NCBI GenBank assembly: GCA_009842645.1
Contig: VYFB01000155.1
Span: 1-49,350 of the forward strand
From: Nitrospira sp. SB0677_bin_15
GTDB taxonomy: Bacteria > Nitrospirota > Nitrospiria > Nitrospirales > UBA8639
Direction of reading: 5' to 3'
DNA: 49,350 bases
The notes under the pieces are model-generated. The model was not told the DNA's origin. It was given only the letters and a program-made list of their open reading frames with translations, and did not search any database. Position 1 is the stretch's first letter. Every line of letters begins with the position of its first letter. The position numbers were made by a program, and so were the translations under genes. Shown here piece by piece: positions 1 to 11,141 of the stretch.

Positions 1-11
1 CGCATAAGCTT

Positions 12-40
12 TTGAGGGTAGGCGTCAGGTCTGCTATACT
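12..40 (+). promoter_or_regulatory. Sigma70-type promoter of the mre operon
   Basis: TTGAGG at 12-17 and TATACT at 35-40 are 17 bp apart, and a TG dinucleotide one base before the -10 box makes it an extended -10. Transcription would begin near 47, leaving a leader of about 90 nt before mreB. The match is seen directly; activity is inferred. Confidence 0.6.
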
Positions 41-108
41 GGATGACCTGAAGCGCGAACAATTCCTGCCTGTGTCTATGAAACCCATCGTTTCCGAGTT
101 CAGCCTGA

Positions 109-1179
<1,071 letters not shown>

Positions 1180-1193
1180 AGGAACAACTTCTT

Positions 1194-2096
1194 ATGCGTG
1201 GCCGGTCTCGGCCTGGGGTGTTTTGGGGTTCCGGCGTAATGCGGGTTAGCGTGGCCGTCCTGGCCATCGCCTTTGTCGCGCTTGCCCTCTTGCCCCAGCA
1301 ATCGCAATTTTTCTTCCACGTGCTCGGCGAACCTCTTGCCGGTCTCGTCGCCGTTCCCGTGAAGGGCATGGCCACATTGGACCGGACCTTGCGTGAATGG
1401 TGGATGCAATATATTGCCCTCCAGGGTCTTTCCCAACAAAACCGTCAACTCCGGGAAACAGTTCAGCAACTCAATGGAGAGGTGAACCGGTTGCGAGAAC
1501 AGGCATACATGGCGGAACGGTTAGCCTCACTGTTGGAATTTCAGGAGGACAAATCGGTCCGGACGGTGGCGGCAAGGGTCATTGGCCGTAGTGTGTCCAA
1601 TTGGTATCAAGGCGCGATTCTGAATAAAGGCGAAGATGACGGCATTCAGGAACAGATGGGCGTCATGACGCCGGCCGGGGTGGCGGGACGCATCGTCAGA
1701 ACCTCGAGGTCCGCGAGTATTGCCTTGTTGACAACCGACCCGAATCTTGTCATCGCAGGCATGATTCAACGGACGCGAGATGAAGGCATGGTCCAGGGAA
1801 CGTCGCAAGGGCTGGTCCGCATGAAATATCTTCCTCCGCTTTCCTCGGTCAAAACAGGGGATGCCGTGGTCACGTCAGGCTTGACGGGAGGATTTCCACG
1901 CGGGGTGTTGATAGGAGAAGTCGATCACGTCGAAGAAAGTGAAGACGGTTTGTTCCGCACCGCCCAAATCGTGCCGGTCGTACAGTCTCGACACTTGGAC
2001 GAAGTGTTGATCGTCGTTTCTCCCCGGTCACCGGAAGCCATGCCGTCACCAGATCATGAATTGATTCTCCCGGGGGCACAGAATCCGACTCCATGA
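1194..2096 (+). CDS. mreC: Rod shape-determining protein MreC
   Basis: Bitopic inner-membrane elongasome protein whose periplasmic part contacts PBP2. Visible parts are a short basic N-terminus, one membrane helix at about residues 16-33, a coiled coil at about 75-110 rich in Q, L and E, and a beta-rich periplasmic domain to about residue 275. The length of 300 aa is normal. The chosen ATG is 14 nt after mreB with AGGA about ten bases upstream; an internal ATG at 1239, directly before the membrane helix, is the alternative start. Its stop overlaps the mreD start (ATGA), implying translational coupling. Confidence 0.93.
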   Translation: MRGRSRPGVFWGSGVMRVSVAVLAIAFVALALLPQQSQFFFHVLGEPLAGLVAVPVKGMATLDRTLREWWMQYIALQGLSQQNRQLRETVQQLNGEVNRLREQAYMAERLASLLEFQEDKSVRTVAARVIGRSVSNWYQGAILNKGEDDGIQEQMGVMTPAGVAGRIVRTSRSASIALLTTDPNLVIAGMIQRTRDEGMVQGTSQGLVRMKYLPPLSSVKTGDAVVTSGLTGGFPRGVLIGEVDHVEESEDGLFRTAQIVPVVQSRHLDEVLIVVSPRSPEAMPSPDHELILPGAQNPTP

Positions 2097-2581
2097 AGGT
2101 TAGTGCATATATGCTGTTGGCTCTGTCCCTTTTTCCCTTTCAGGTCACCCTGTTGTCTTCTTTCAATCCTTTCGGGATTCAACCGGATTTTTGTCTCGTC
2201 ATCGCTTGTTTGGTTGGTTTTCGGACCGGACAGGTTCACGGCCTGATCGTAGGATTTGGCCTGGGCTTTCTCCAGGATTTATTTTCCGCCGGTCCGTTTG
2301 GACTCCATACGTTCACAAAAGCCGGGGTGGGCTTCCTGTCCGGCGTCTTTGCCAGGAATTTGTCGAATAGGGATCCCCATGCCGCCTTTGTGCCGGTTAT
2401 GGCATGTTCGGGTCTTTCGGCCATGGTGTTTTTGCTGTGGTCACGGATGGGCATGGGTTTGGGAGAGATGCTTTACGGATTTTCCTATATCTTATTACCA
2501 CAAGCGGTTTTGGATGGACTTGTGGCCATCATGGCCAACTGGGTCTTCGGCCGGTGGCTGGTCGAGGCGCCGAGTCCGTGA
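2093..2581 (+). CDS. mreD: Rod shape-determining protein MreD
   Basis: Small polytopic inner-membrane member of the elongasome. The 162-aa product is hydrophobic almost throughout, with about five predicted membrane spans, and contains the conserved-looking segment GLGFLQDLFSAGPFGLHTF near residue 55, typical of MreD. No Shine-Dalgarno sequence precedes the ATG; the start overlaps the mreC stop by four bases, so translation is probably coupled. Assignment rests on hydrophobicity, length and its position between mreC and mrdA. Confidence 0.88.
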   Translation: MKVSAYMLLALSLFPFQVTLLSSFNPFGIQPDFCLVIACLVGFRTGQVHGLIVGFGLGFLQDLFSAGPFGLHTFTKAGVGFLSGVFARNLSNRDPHAAFVPVMACSGLSAMVFLLWSRMGMGLGEMLYGFSYILLPQAVLDGLVAIMANWVFGRWLVEAPSP

Positions 2582-2617
2582 AGGACGTCCCGTGATGAAT
2601 CGGCATGAGGTCCGTCA

Positions 2618-4510
2618 ATGAAGCCGGGCATAACGAGTTCCGGTCTCCAATCAACCGGATTAGCAGACATCCAGGGACGGTTGCTGCTCGCCAGAGTCGT
2701 CGTGTTGATCATTGTGGGGCTGTTGGTCGTGCGCTTATGGCAGCTTCAAGTTCGTGATGGGGTCTACTATCGGAATCTTTCTCATGACAATCGGACCCGG
2801 TCGGTTGTGTTGCATCCGGTTCGTGGATTCATTTATGACCGAAACGGAGTCTTGCTGGCGAACAGTGTCCCGATTTTCAACCTGTACGTGGAACTCGGTG
2901 ACGTGTCGGACCGCGAAGCCTTGATCGGGAAGCTCGTCGAGTTGTTGTCGTTGGAGCGGAGTGAGTTGACCGGGATCATGGACACTCACGCCGGGGGAAC
3001 GCCGGTTCGTTTGAAAAAAGGCGTCAGTCTCAAAGAAGCGGCCATTATCGAATCACACCGGTTGGATTTGCCCGGCGTGGTGATTCGTCCGGAATTTCAG
3101 CGGAACAATCCCGAGGGGGGCTATGCTGCCCATGTGCTTGGGTACGTGGGGGTCGCTTCAGAGGAACAACTCACACGTGAAGCGGTTCAAGGGCTGCCCG
3201 CAGGAAGCGTGATCGGCCAGTATGGCGTGGAACGGATCTACGAGAAGACGTTGCGAGGGCACGCAGGGCGAAAACTTATCGAAGTCGACGCGTTGGGGCA
3301 TGAGAAGCGTATGATTTCCGTGGATAAGCCGCAAGTGGGCAATGACGTGTATCTCACGATTGACTTTCGTTTGCAGAAATTGGCTGAAGATCTGTTAGGG
3401 GAGGAAGCCGGGGCGATTGTGGCGTTAGACCCGCAAACGGGGGACGTCCTGGCCATGGCGAGCCGGCCGAGTTTTGATCCCAATGCCTTATCCCGTGGGT
3501 TGCGTGCCGACGTGTGGAACGACATTCTTCAGGACAAGCGCCATCCTCTCACGAACCGGGCGATTCAGGGTCAGTATCCACCGGGCTCCACGTTTAAAAT
3601 CATCACGGCAGCGGCTGCTCTTGATACCAATGAGATCGAACCCGCCGATACGCTTCATTGTGAGGGACGGTTTCGATTGGGCCGCCGAACGTTTCGGGAT
3701 TGGAAAAAGTATGGTCATGGAGAGGTCAATTTACGGAAGGCGATTGCCCAATCGTGTGACGTCTATTTTTATCGTTTAGGGTATCGTATGGGTGTGGACA
3801 CCATTGCATTCTATGCCGGACAGTTCGGATTGGGTGAAAGAACGGGCATCGACCTTCCTGCAGAAAGAACCGGACTGATCCCGTCCTCGGAATGGAAGAA
3901 ACGGACGCGAGGGGAACCATGGTATCCAGGGGAAACGACTTCCGTCGCAATCGGTCAAGGCTACGTCACGGTTACGCCCCTGCAAATGGCGAAAGTCATT
4001 GGCATGATCGGGAATAACGGGACTCCGTTTCAACCGCACGTCCTTCGTGGCGTATGGGGACGAAAGGGCGAATGGATTGATGAGTGGAGTCCGACGCAAA
4101 CGACCCCCCTGACGTTACCGGCCCATCAACTGGAAACCATTCAAGCGGCGCTGGCGGCGGTGGTCACCGAAGGAACGGCGCGAGAATCTCGATCGTCGGT
4201 GGTTACGTTGGCCGGAAAAACCGGGACGGCACAAGTGGTCTCGTTACGTCCGGAATCCGAAGAAGAGACCCCAAAACGATTTCGGGACCACGCCTGGTTT
4301 GTCGCCTATGCGCCATTCGAACGTCCCCGTATCGCCGTGGCCGTGTTGGTCGAACACATGGGCCACGGCGGGTCTGCGGCAGCCCCATTGGCTAAAGAAC
4401 TGATCGAGACCTATGTGTCGTATGGGGGCGACGACAAAGAGCGTACTCGGGTGTCCCTGACGAGGCCGTCCGACAAGGTGATGCAACGGGGGCCGCGGCG
4501 TGATGGATGA
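2618..4510 (+). CDS. mrdA: Penicillin-binding protein 2 (elongation transpeptidase)
   Basis: Class B PBP that cross-links peptidoglycan during elongation together with RodA. It has one N-terminal membrane helix at about residues 27-44, then the PBP dimerisation domain, then the transpeptidase domain. The three active-site motifs are all present: STFK with nucleophile Ser324 and Lys327, SCD at 379-381, and KTG at 534-536. The length of 630 aa is normal for PBP2. A GAGG lies about nine bases before the ATG. It overlaps rodA at its 3' end and ends in a basic tail. Confidence 0.96.
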   Translation: MKPGITSSGLQSTGLADIQGRLLLARVVVLIIVGLLVVRLWQLQVRDGVYYRNLSHDNRTRSVVLHPVRGFIYDRNGVLLANSVPIFNLYVELGDVSDREALIGKLVELLSLERSELTGIMDTHAGGTPVRLKKGVSLKEAAIIESHRLDLPGVVIRPEFQRNNPEGGYAAHVLGYVGVASEEQLTREAVQGLPAGSVIGQYGVERIYEKTLRGHAGRKLIEVDALGHEKRMISVDKPQVGNDVYLTIDFRLQKLAEDLLGEEAGAIVALDPQTGDVLAMASRPSFDPNALSRGLRADVWNDILQDKRHPLTNRAIQGQYPPGSTFKIITAAAALDTNEIEPADTLHCEGRFRLGRRTFRDWKKYGHGEVNLRKAIAQSCDVYFYRLGYRMGVDTIAFYAGQFGLGERTGIDLPAERTGLIPSSEWKKRTRGEPWYPGETTSVAIGQGYVTVTPLQMAKVIGMIGNNGTPFQPHVLRGVWGRKGEWIDEWSPTQTTPLTLPAHQLETIQAALAAVVTEGTARESRSSVVTLAGKTGTAQVVSLRPESEEETPKRFRDHAWFVAYAPFERPRIAVAVLVEHMGHGGSAAAPLAKELIETYVSYGGDDKERTRVSLTRPSDKVMQRGPRRDG

Positions 4511-5624
4511 ACCGTGGCGTCGCAGGCGAGAGTTCGACCGGTTTGATTGGTACTTCTGCGCGATTATTTTGGCGCTGTCAGCCATCGGAGTCCTGACCAT
4601 ATACAGCGTCACGTCAGAAAAAGCCGGGACGCAGTTTCCCCTGTACCTGAAACAGGTGATATGGATCGGTGTGGGCGCGCTGGCTTTTCTGACGATGTCG
4701 CGAATCGATTATCATGCGCTCGCTCGATGGTCGTTTCCGCTGTACGGCGTTGCGTTGGTGCTCCTTGTGATCGTGCTCCTCGGGGGGAAGGCCAGTCACG
4801 GTGCTCAACGATGGATTGCCTTGGGTCCTCTGGCGTTTCAGCCGGCAGAATTCGTCAAGATTCCGATGCTTTTGATATTGGCCGTCTATTATTCCGCCCA
4901 AAATCGTCGAGGTTGGTGGTATCGGGTCATCGTTCCGGCGTTGATCACCGTGCCGGTATTTTCCTTGATTCTCAAACAACCGGACCTGGGAAGCAGCCTG
5001 AGCTTTTTGTCGATTTACGTCACCTTGCTTCTGGTTGTCGGCGTCAAGTCTAAAGCGTTCGGGGTGGTGTTGCTGTCCGCGCTGATGCTGTTCCCATTTG
5101 CCTGGAGTGAATTATGGGGTTCACTGCATGATTACCAAAAGGAACGGATCTTGAGTTTTGTCAATCCCGACTATGATCCGGCGGGAAGAGGCTACCAGGG
5201 GATGCAATCCCGTATTGCCGTGGGTTCGGGGCAATTGGTCGGCAGAGGGTTTCATGGCGGGACACAAACGCAATTCAAATTTCTTCCGGAAGGTCACACC
5301 GATTTTATCTTCGCGGTCCTCGCCGAGGAATGGGGATTTTTGGGTGGGGTACTCTTCATCAGTCTATTTCTCGCGTTGCTGCTCATGGGGCTGGACGTTG
5401 CGGCGAAAGCCAAGGATTCATTGGGCGCCCTGTTGGCTATCGGGCTTGTGGGCATGTTGACGTTCAATATGGCGGTCAACGTGGGGATGACCATTGGTCT
5501 GGCACCCATTGTCGGTATTCCTTTGCCGTTACTCAGTTACGGGGGGAGCGCGACGATTATGACAATGGCCGGGTTGGGTCTGCTGTTCAGTGTGAAGAAG
5601 GCAAGACTCAAGTTATCGCCGTGA
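4503..5624 (+). CDS. rodA: Rod shape peptidoglycan glycosyltransferase RodA
   Basis: SEDS-family polymerase that extends glycan strands from lipid II and partners PBP2. The 373-aa product has about ten hydrophobic spans. It carries SEDS signatures, including the segment with GRGFHGGTQTQFKFLPEGHTD near residue 245 and a C-terminal PLLSYGGSATI region. The gene starts inside the end of mrdA, with GTG at 4500 or ATG at 4503 as equivalent choices. FtsW is the paralogue to exclude; linkage to mreBCD and mrdA favours RodA. Confidence 0.95.
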   Translation: MDEPWRRRREFDRFDWYFCAIILALSAIGVLTIYSVTSEKAGTQFPLYLKQVIWIGVGALAFLTMSRIDYHALARWSFPLYGVALVLLVIVLLGGKASHGAQRWIALGPLAFQPAEFVKIPMLLILAVYYSAQNRRGWWYRVIVPALITVPVFSLILKQPDLGSSLSFLSIYVTLLLVVGVKSKAFGVVLLSALMLFPFAWSELWGSLHDYQKERILSFVNPDYDPAGRGYQGMQSRIAVGSGQLVGRGFHGGTQTQFKFLPEGHTDFIFAVLAEEWGFLGGVLFISLFLALLLMGLDVAAKAKDSLGALLAIGLVGMLTFNMAVNVGMTIGLAPIVGIPLPLLSYGGSATIMTMAGLGLLFSVKKARLKLSP

Positions 5625-5785
5625 ACCGTTCGCGTGAGGTCTTCTCCGTCACGGAGCAGAATGGATCATTTGACGAAATGGAGAATCCGTGTCACGCTTT
5701 TGGATTACCATCATGGCTTGGGCATGGTTAGCCTTGCCACCGGGTCGCACGCGCTACCCGGGTGATGAAATAAAGGAGTAGAGGT

Positions 5786-7315
5786 ATGGGAGTTGAAATT
5801 GCCATTAACATCACTCCGCAAGAAACACGTGCGGCGGTGTTGGAAAATAAAGTGGTCACGGAACTCTACGTGGACCGCGTCAAGAAAAAAGATTTTGTCG
5901 GCAACGTCTACAAGGGCAAAGTGGTCAAAGTCCTGCCCGGCATGCAAGCGGCGTTTATTAATATCGGGCTGGAGCGCGCAGCCTTTATGCACGTGTCGGA
6001 TTTGTCGGTCGGGACCGAACCCGGCGATATCCTGGTGGAAAGTGATGAAGATGAGAAGAGTCCGGAATTCCCGCACCCCCGGCGGCAAACGGTGCGGCCC
6101 ATTCAAGAGTTGTTGGAAGAAGATCAGGAACTCGTCGTACAGATTTCCAAAGGCCCGATCGGGACCAAAGGCCCGCGAGTGACGTCCTATTGCTCATTGC
6201 CGGGCCGTTTCCTGGTACTCATGCCGAACGTCGATCATATCGGGATCTCACGACGCATTGCCGAGGAGGAGGAGCGTAGCCGTCTCAAAGACATCATGAA
6301 ACGCATCCGTGAACCCGGGTATGGCTACATTGTCCGGACGGTGAGTGAAGGGGTCAGCGAGGAGGATCTCAAGGCCGACGTCGGGTTTTTAACCGCCATG
6401 TGGCAAGATATCGTCAAGAAGCAGGATCGTCATCCGGCGCCTGCCGCGTTACATATGGATTTGGACCTGACGCTCCGCGTGGTGCGCGATTTATTTACCA
6501 AGAACGTCAAGAGGCTCCTCATCGATTCGAAAGAGGAATGTGAAGCGGTCAGGGAGTTTGTCCGGCGGTATCTTCCCGACCAGACGTCTCGCATTTCTCA
6601 TTATGAAAAAGAGGAGAGCCTGTTCGATCATTTGGGGATTGAACAGGAAATCTCGCGCGCCCTGAGCCGGAAAGTCTGGCTGAAGTCCGGCGGCCACATT
6701 GTGATCGATCATACGGAAGCCATGACGGTCATCGACGTGAACACGGGCCGGTACGTCGGAAAGCGCGATCAGGAAGAAACCATTTTGCGAAACAACCTGG
6801 AGGCGGCGCGCGAGATTGCCTACCAGATCAAACTTCGCGGAATCGGGGGAATCATCATTATCGACTTTATCGACATGGAACGAGGACGGAATCGTGATAA
6901 AGTCTATCACGCCCTCGTGGACGCGATGGGTAATGATAAAGCGCGCACGCGCATTTCCCGCATCAGTGACTTGGGGTTGATCGAGATTTCCCGGGAACGC
7001 GTGCGGGAAGACCTGCTCCGCACGCTCTCCGACGTCTGCTCCGATTGTGACGGTCGCGGATATACCCGCTCTGCGCTCACGGTGGTGTACGATATTTTCC
7101 GCGACGTTCGCCGAATCGGACGAGCAGCCGGGCAGCAAACCGTGGTCATCGGGGTCCATCCCCATATCGTGGAGATGCTGCAAGACACCGAGCCCGAAAC
7201 GCTTGAGCAGCTTCAACGGGAATTTCAGTATCGGATTGTGGTGAATGCCGACCCCCTGCTCCCTCTCGAGCAGTATGATATCGTGGTGTTGAACGAAGGG
7301 GCGGGAGTCGCCTAG
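5786..7315 (+). CDS. rng: Ribonuclease G/E family endoribonuclease
   Basis: Endoribonuclease of the RNase E/G family, acting in 16S rRNA maturation and mRNA turnover. The N-terminal S1 RNA-binding region (about residues 35-125) is interrupted by an acidic loop. The catalytic DNase I-like region carries VIDVNTGRYVG and IIIIDFIDMERGR, which supply the metal-binding aspartates. The zinc-link motif CSDCDGRG lies near residue 415. At 509 aa it lacks the long RNase E scaffold, so it is RNase G-like. The start is well supported by GGAG and AGG immediately upstream. Placement downstream of mreBCD/rodA is a common bacterial arrangement. Confidence 0.94.
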   Translation: MGVEIAINITPQETRAAVLENKVVTELYVDRVKKKDFVGNVYKGKVVKVLPGMQAAFINIGLERAAFMHVSDLSVGTEPGDILVESDEDEKSPEFPHPRRQTVRPIQELLEEDQELVVQISKGPIGTKGPRVTSYCSLPGRFLVLMPNVDHIGISRRIAEEEERSRLKDIMKRIREPGYGYIVRTVSEGVSEEDLKADVGFLTAMWQDIVKKQDRHPAPAALHMDLDLTLRVVRDLFTKNVKRLLIDSKEECEAVREFVRRYLPDQTSRISHYEKEESLFDHLGIEQEISRALSRKVWLKSGGHIVIDHTEAMTVIDVNTGRYVGKRDQEETILRNNLEAAREIAYQIKLRGIGGIIIIDFIDMERGRNRDKVYHALVDAMGNDKARTRISRISDLGLIEISRERVREDLLRTLSDVCSDCDGRGYTRSALTVVYDIFRDVRRIGRAAGQQTVVIGVHPHIVEMLQDTEPETLEQLQREFQYRIVVNADPLLPLEQYDIVVLNEGAGVA

Positions 7316-7365
7316 CCCGGCCGATGCCCATCCCACCCGCGTCTTGTTTATCGTTCTGCTGAACC

Positions 7366-8487
7366 ATGGAATTGCTGGAAGCATGGCTGATCCTGCGGTC
7401 AGTGAAAGGCGTCAGTGACGGGACAATCTGTACGCTCGTTCGGCATTTTGGCGGACCGAAGGAGGTACTGTCCGCTTCGGCGTCCGAGTTGCGGCACGTG
7501 GCCGGATTGCGGCCTTCCGTTGTGACCGCATTGCGGAAAGAACCTGAACCAAGCGTCGTGGCGCACGTTCGGAAGGAAATGCGGCTGCTCGAAAAGGGCG
7601 AAAGCGGGATCGTCACGATTCTGGATGCTGCCTATCCTCGCCGGCTGGCGATGATCCCCGATCCGCCGCCCTTGTTATACGTGCGCGGCACGTTGCCTGC
7701 GTCCGATAATTATGCCGTCGCGATCGTGGGATCGAGAAAAGCCTCACCGGCGGGGGCGCTCATGACGCAAGAACTCAGTCAACAATTGGCCGGCATGGGG
7801 TTGACGATTGTGAGTGGGTTGGCACGGGGAATCGACGCGGCAGCCCATCGAGGCGCGCTGGCGGCCAAGGCCACGACGATTGCCGTCGTCGGGTGTGGAG
7901 TGGATCGAACGTATCCACCCGAACATCGACAATTACAACGGGACATTGAAGGCCATGGCGCAGTGGTATCGGAATTGCCGCTTGGGGCCCCGCCGCTGCC
8001 GCACCATTTTCCTCGTCGCAACCGGATTATCAGCGGATTGTCGTTAGGCGTGATCGTCTCGGAAGCCGATCAAAAAAGCGGCGCGTTGCTCACGGCACGT
8101 TTTGCGCTCGAGCAGAACCGTGAGGTTTTTGCCGTTCCGGGTGCCGTCAAATACGGAAAACATCGAGGGGCCCATGGACTCATCAAACAAGGAGCCAAAC
8201 TCGTTGAAGATGCCCGTGACGTCGTTGAAGAATTGCTCCCTCAATTTGACGGACTCTTAGTCGATCGAGTAAAGAATGCCCGTTTTCAGGAGACAATCTC
8301 TCAAAGCTTCACCCCCAAAGAACGACGCGTGTTGTCTCTTTTGCATGAGGACCCCGTGTCGATTGACGAGGTGTTAATGGAAGCGCCGTTTGACCGGGCC
8401 GAAGTGATGAGTCTGCTGCTCAGCCTGGAATTGCGAGGCTGTATTCGACAGGTGCCCGGTTCCCGTTACGTGAGGACGTCCTGCTGA
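7366..8487 (+). CDS. dprA: DNA processing protein DprA (Smf)
   Basis: Binds single-stranded DNA entering during natural transformation and loads RecA. The order is an N-terminal helix-hairpin-helix/SAM-like region (residues 1-70), then a Rossmann-like core beginning near residue 90 with VGSRKASPAGALM and VSGLARGIDAAAHRGAL, then a C-terminal winged-helix domain from about residue 310. The 373-aa length is typical. The stop codon overlaps the topB start by one base (TGATG). No clear ribosome site is seen before the ATG. Presence alone does not prove competence, since DprA is widespread. Confidence 0.94.
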   Translation: MELLEAWLILRSVKGVSDGTICTLVRHFGGPKEVLSASASELRHVAGLRPSVVTALRKEPEPSVVAHVRKEMRLLEKGESGIVTILDAAYPRRLAMIPDPPPLLYVRGTLPASDNYAVAIVGSRKASPAGALMTQELSQQLAGMGLTIVSGLARGIDAAAHRGALAAKATTIAVVGCGVDRTYPPEHRQLQRDIEGHGAVVSELPLGAPPLPHHFPRRNRIISGLSLGVIVSEADQKSGALLTARFALEQNREVFAVPGAVKYGKHRGAHGLIKQGAKLVEDARDVVEELLPQFDGLLVDRVKNARFQETISQSFTPKERRVLSLLHEDPVSIDEVLMEAPFDRAEVMSLLLSLELRGCIRQVPGSRYVRTSC

Positions 8488-11141
8488 TGCCTGCCCGTAC
8501 GTCTCCCACAGCCGCGAAAAAGAAGGCGCGCTCCCGCGTGACCGAAGGAGTGGGCAAGATCTTGGTCATTACCGAGAAACCTTCGGTGGCCCGCGACATC
8601 ACAAAGGCACTCGGCGGGTTTCAGAACGATAAAAATTTTTTCGAGGGGCAGGCCCACGTCGTGACGTCGGCAGTCGGTCACATGCTCGAACTGGTTGCCC
8701 CCGAAGGCGTTGAAGTCGAGCGAGGAAAGTGGGCGCTCGCCAACCTCCCGGTGATTCCCGATCACTTTGAACTCAAACCGATACAGAAGAATGAATCCCA
8801 ACTCAAACTCATCAGGAAACTTTACGCACGCAAGGATATTGACAGAATCATCAACGCCTGTGACGCCGGCCGCGAGGGCGAGCTGATCTTTCATTATTTG
8901 ATCCGGCATTTCAAGGGATCAAAGCCGGTCCAACGTCTTTGGTTGCAATCCATGACCCCGCAGGCGATACGCGAGGGCTTTGAGCGTCTTCGCGACGGTG
9001 AGACATTGTTGCCCCTCCAGCGGGCCGCGGTGTGTCGCTCGGAGTCCGACTGGCTCATCGGGATCAATGCCACCCGGGCGATGACGGCGCTGAATTCGAG
9101 CGGTGGCGGGTTTTCACTGACGACGGTGGGGCGAGTGCAAACACCGACGCTCGCGATCCTTGTCGACCGCGAAAAAGAGATCCAGCACTTCGAACCTCGC
9201 GAGTATTGGGAGGTCAAGGCCACCTTCGCTATTGCCTCAGGCCGGTACGAAGGGCACTGGGTTGATCCGCAGCTGCAAACCCGGGCGAAGCAAGGCGCTG
9301 CATCCGGTGAGGTCAAGGATCAACACGGCACCACAAAGCCTGAGCGCATCTGGGATAAGACCCGGGCCGACGCCATCGTGGCGCAATGCGCGAACCGGGA
9401 GGGCAACGTGTCCGAAACCACGAAGCCGTCGAGTCAGCAGCCTCCGATGTTGTTTGACCTGACGTCACTCCAGCGTGAAGCGAACCGGCGGTTCGGGTTT
9501 TCGGCCAAGGCGACGCTCGGCATCGCACAGGCCCTCTATGAACGGCACAAGGTCCTGACCTACCCGCGTACCGATTCGCGGACGTTGCCCGAGGATTACC
9601 CGGACACGGCCAGGAACATTATGCAATCGCTGGGTTCTTCCGACGCCGGCCGGGGCGCCACGTCGCCGGAGAACAAAGACGACCGGCCGATCAGCCACTG
9701 GGCCAGGCAGGTCCTTCAAAAAAATTTCATCAATGGAAACAATAAGCGCATCTTCAACAACGCTCAGGTGTCCGACCACTTTGCCATCATTCCGACCGGG
9801 GAGGTGCCGGGTAAGCTGAAAGAACAGGAACGGCGCATCTATGAACTGGTCACGCGCTCGTTCATCGCGGCCTTCTACCCTCCGGCCCGGTTTGAAAACA
9901 CCGTGCGCCGCACCGTCGTTGAAGGGGAGACCTTCGAGACTCGCGGGCGGGTGCTGATCGACGGCGGCTGGTTGCAGGTCATGGGACGCAAGGAAAGCAA
10001 CGAGACGTTGCCTCCGCTTTCGGGAGCCGCCGGCGCCGAAATGGCCAGGACGGTCGAGATCGACGTGGAAGGGAAGCACACCAAGGCCCCGCCGCGCTAT
10101 AACGAGGCGACCTTGTTGTCCGCGATGGAAGGCGCGGGCAAACTGATGGAGGATGATGATCTGCGGGAAGCCTTGCAGGGTCGTGGTCTCGGCACGCCCG
10201 CGACGCGTGCCGCGATCATCGAGGAATTGATCCGCAACAGGTACATCCTCCGGGACGTCCGTGAACTGATCCCGACGGCCAAGGCCACGACGCTCCTCAG
10301 GTTATTACGCGCCCTCAAGATTGACGAATTGACCACGGCCGAATTGACCGGCGAGTGGGAAAAGAAACTGAAACAGATTGAAAGTGACCAGTTCTCCTCC
10401 GAAGAGTTTATGCGGCACATTCGCAAGATGACAGTCAATATCGTCGAAGCCGCCCGGCAGTGTGACGTTGACCAGATTGACGACGAATACGCCGTGCTCG
10501 ACGTGCCCTGTCCCAAGTGCGGCAAGGGTACGGTGCGAGAGAACTATCGCAAGTTTGTGTGCGAAAGCTGTGATTTCTCGATTTGGAAATCCATCGCCGG
10601 GCGCGAGTTGTCACCCAACGAGGTGGCCGTTCTGTTGCGTGACCGTCGCCTCGGCCCACTGAATGGGTTTCGCAGCCGTCTCGGCCGGGAATTTTCCGCC
10701 GAGTTGACCATCAAGGACGATTTCACCGCGGCGTTTGATTTTGGTGACACCGCCGAGGATGACGACGTTGATCCACGGACCGCCGACCAAGTTGGTCCCT
10801 GCCCCAAATGCGAAGCGCCGGTGCTTGATACGCCGAGACGGTACGTCTGTCGAAGCGGACTCGGTGATCAACCGGCTTGCGATTTCAAAATCAGCCGGCA
10901 GATTCTGAACCGCTCAATCGATGCAGGTGAAGTGCGACAATTGTTGGACAAAGGGAAAACCGATCTCCTGCAAGGGTTCGTGTCGAAGAAGAACAGACGC
11001 AAGTTTGCTGCCCATCTCACGCTTGACCCCGGTTCCGGTAAATTAGGTTTCGAGTTCGCCCCGCGCAAGAACGACGTGAACGGCGACGGCAAGAACAAAC
11101 GGTTCGGGAGAAAAAAGACCGCGCGAAGCTCCGGCGCGTGA
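8487..11141 (+). CDS. topB: DNA topoisomerase III-type (type IA) topoisomerase
   Basis: Type IA enzyme that cuts one strand and passes another, relaxing or decatenating DNA. The TOPRIM domain starts near residue 24 (ITEKPSVARDI) and contains DAGREGELIFHY near residue 126. The catalytic tyrosine is Tyr359 in LTYPRTDSRTLP. These wordings match TopB rather than TopA. The C-terminal 200 residues hold zinc-ribbon-like pairs (CPKCGKG, CESCDF, CPKCEAP) and repeated topoisomerase C-terminal modules, making it longer (884 aa) than E. coli TopB. The dprA-topB coupling resembles that in betaproteobacteria. Its stop directly abuts the clpX stop. Confidence 0.92.
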   Translation: MPARTSPTAAKKKARSRVTEGVGKILVITEKPSVARDITKALGGFQNDKNFFEGQAHVVTSAVGHMLELVAPEGVEVERGKWALANLPVIPDHFELKPIQKNESQLKLIRKLYARKDIDRIINACDAGREGELIFHYLIRHFKGSKPVQRLWLQSMTPQAIREGFERLRDGETLLPLQRAAVCRSESDWLIGINATRAMTALNSSGGGFSLTTVGRVQTPTLAILVDREKEIQHFEPREYWEVKATFAIASGRYEGHWVDPQLQTRAKQGAASGEVKDQHGTTKPERIWDKTRADAIVAQCANREGNVSETTKPSSQQPPMLFDLTSLQREANRRFGFSAKATLGIAQALYERHKVLTYPRTDSRTLPEDYPDTARNIMQSLGSSDAGRGATSPENKDDRPISHWARQVLQKNFINGNNKRIFNNAQVSDHFAIIPTGEVPGKLKEQERRIYELVTRSFIAAFYPPARFENTVRRTVVEGETFETRGRVLIDGGWLQVMGRKESNETLPPLSGAAGAEMARTVEIDVEGKHTKAPPRYNEATLLSAMEGAGKLMEDDDLREALQGRGLGTPATRAAIIEELIRNRYILRDVRELIPTAKATTLLRLLRALKIDELTTAELTGEWEKKLKQIESDQFSSEEFMRHIRKMTVNIVEAARQCDVDQIDDEYAVLDVPCPKCGKGTVRENYRKFVCESCDFSIWKSIAGRELSPNEVAVLLRDRRLGPLNGFRSRLGREFSAELTIKDDFTAAFDFGDTAEDDDVDPRTADQVGPCPKCEAPVLDTPRRYVCRSGLGDQPACDFKISRQILNRSIDAGEVRQLLDKGKTDLLQGFVSKKNRRKFAAHLTLDPGSGKLGFEFAPRKNDVNGDGKNKRFGRKKTARSSGA

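Noticed and set aside
2236-2621. Small frames between mreD and mrdA as an additional gene
   Set aside because: They lie inside mreD in another frame; the 36-bp gap holds only the mrdA ribosome site.
7316-7365. Terminator between rng and dprA
   Set aside because: Only 50 bp without a stem followed by T residues.
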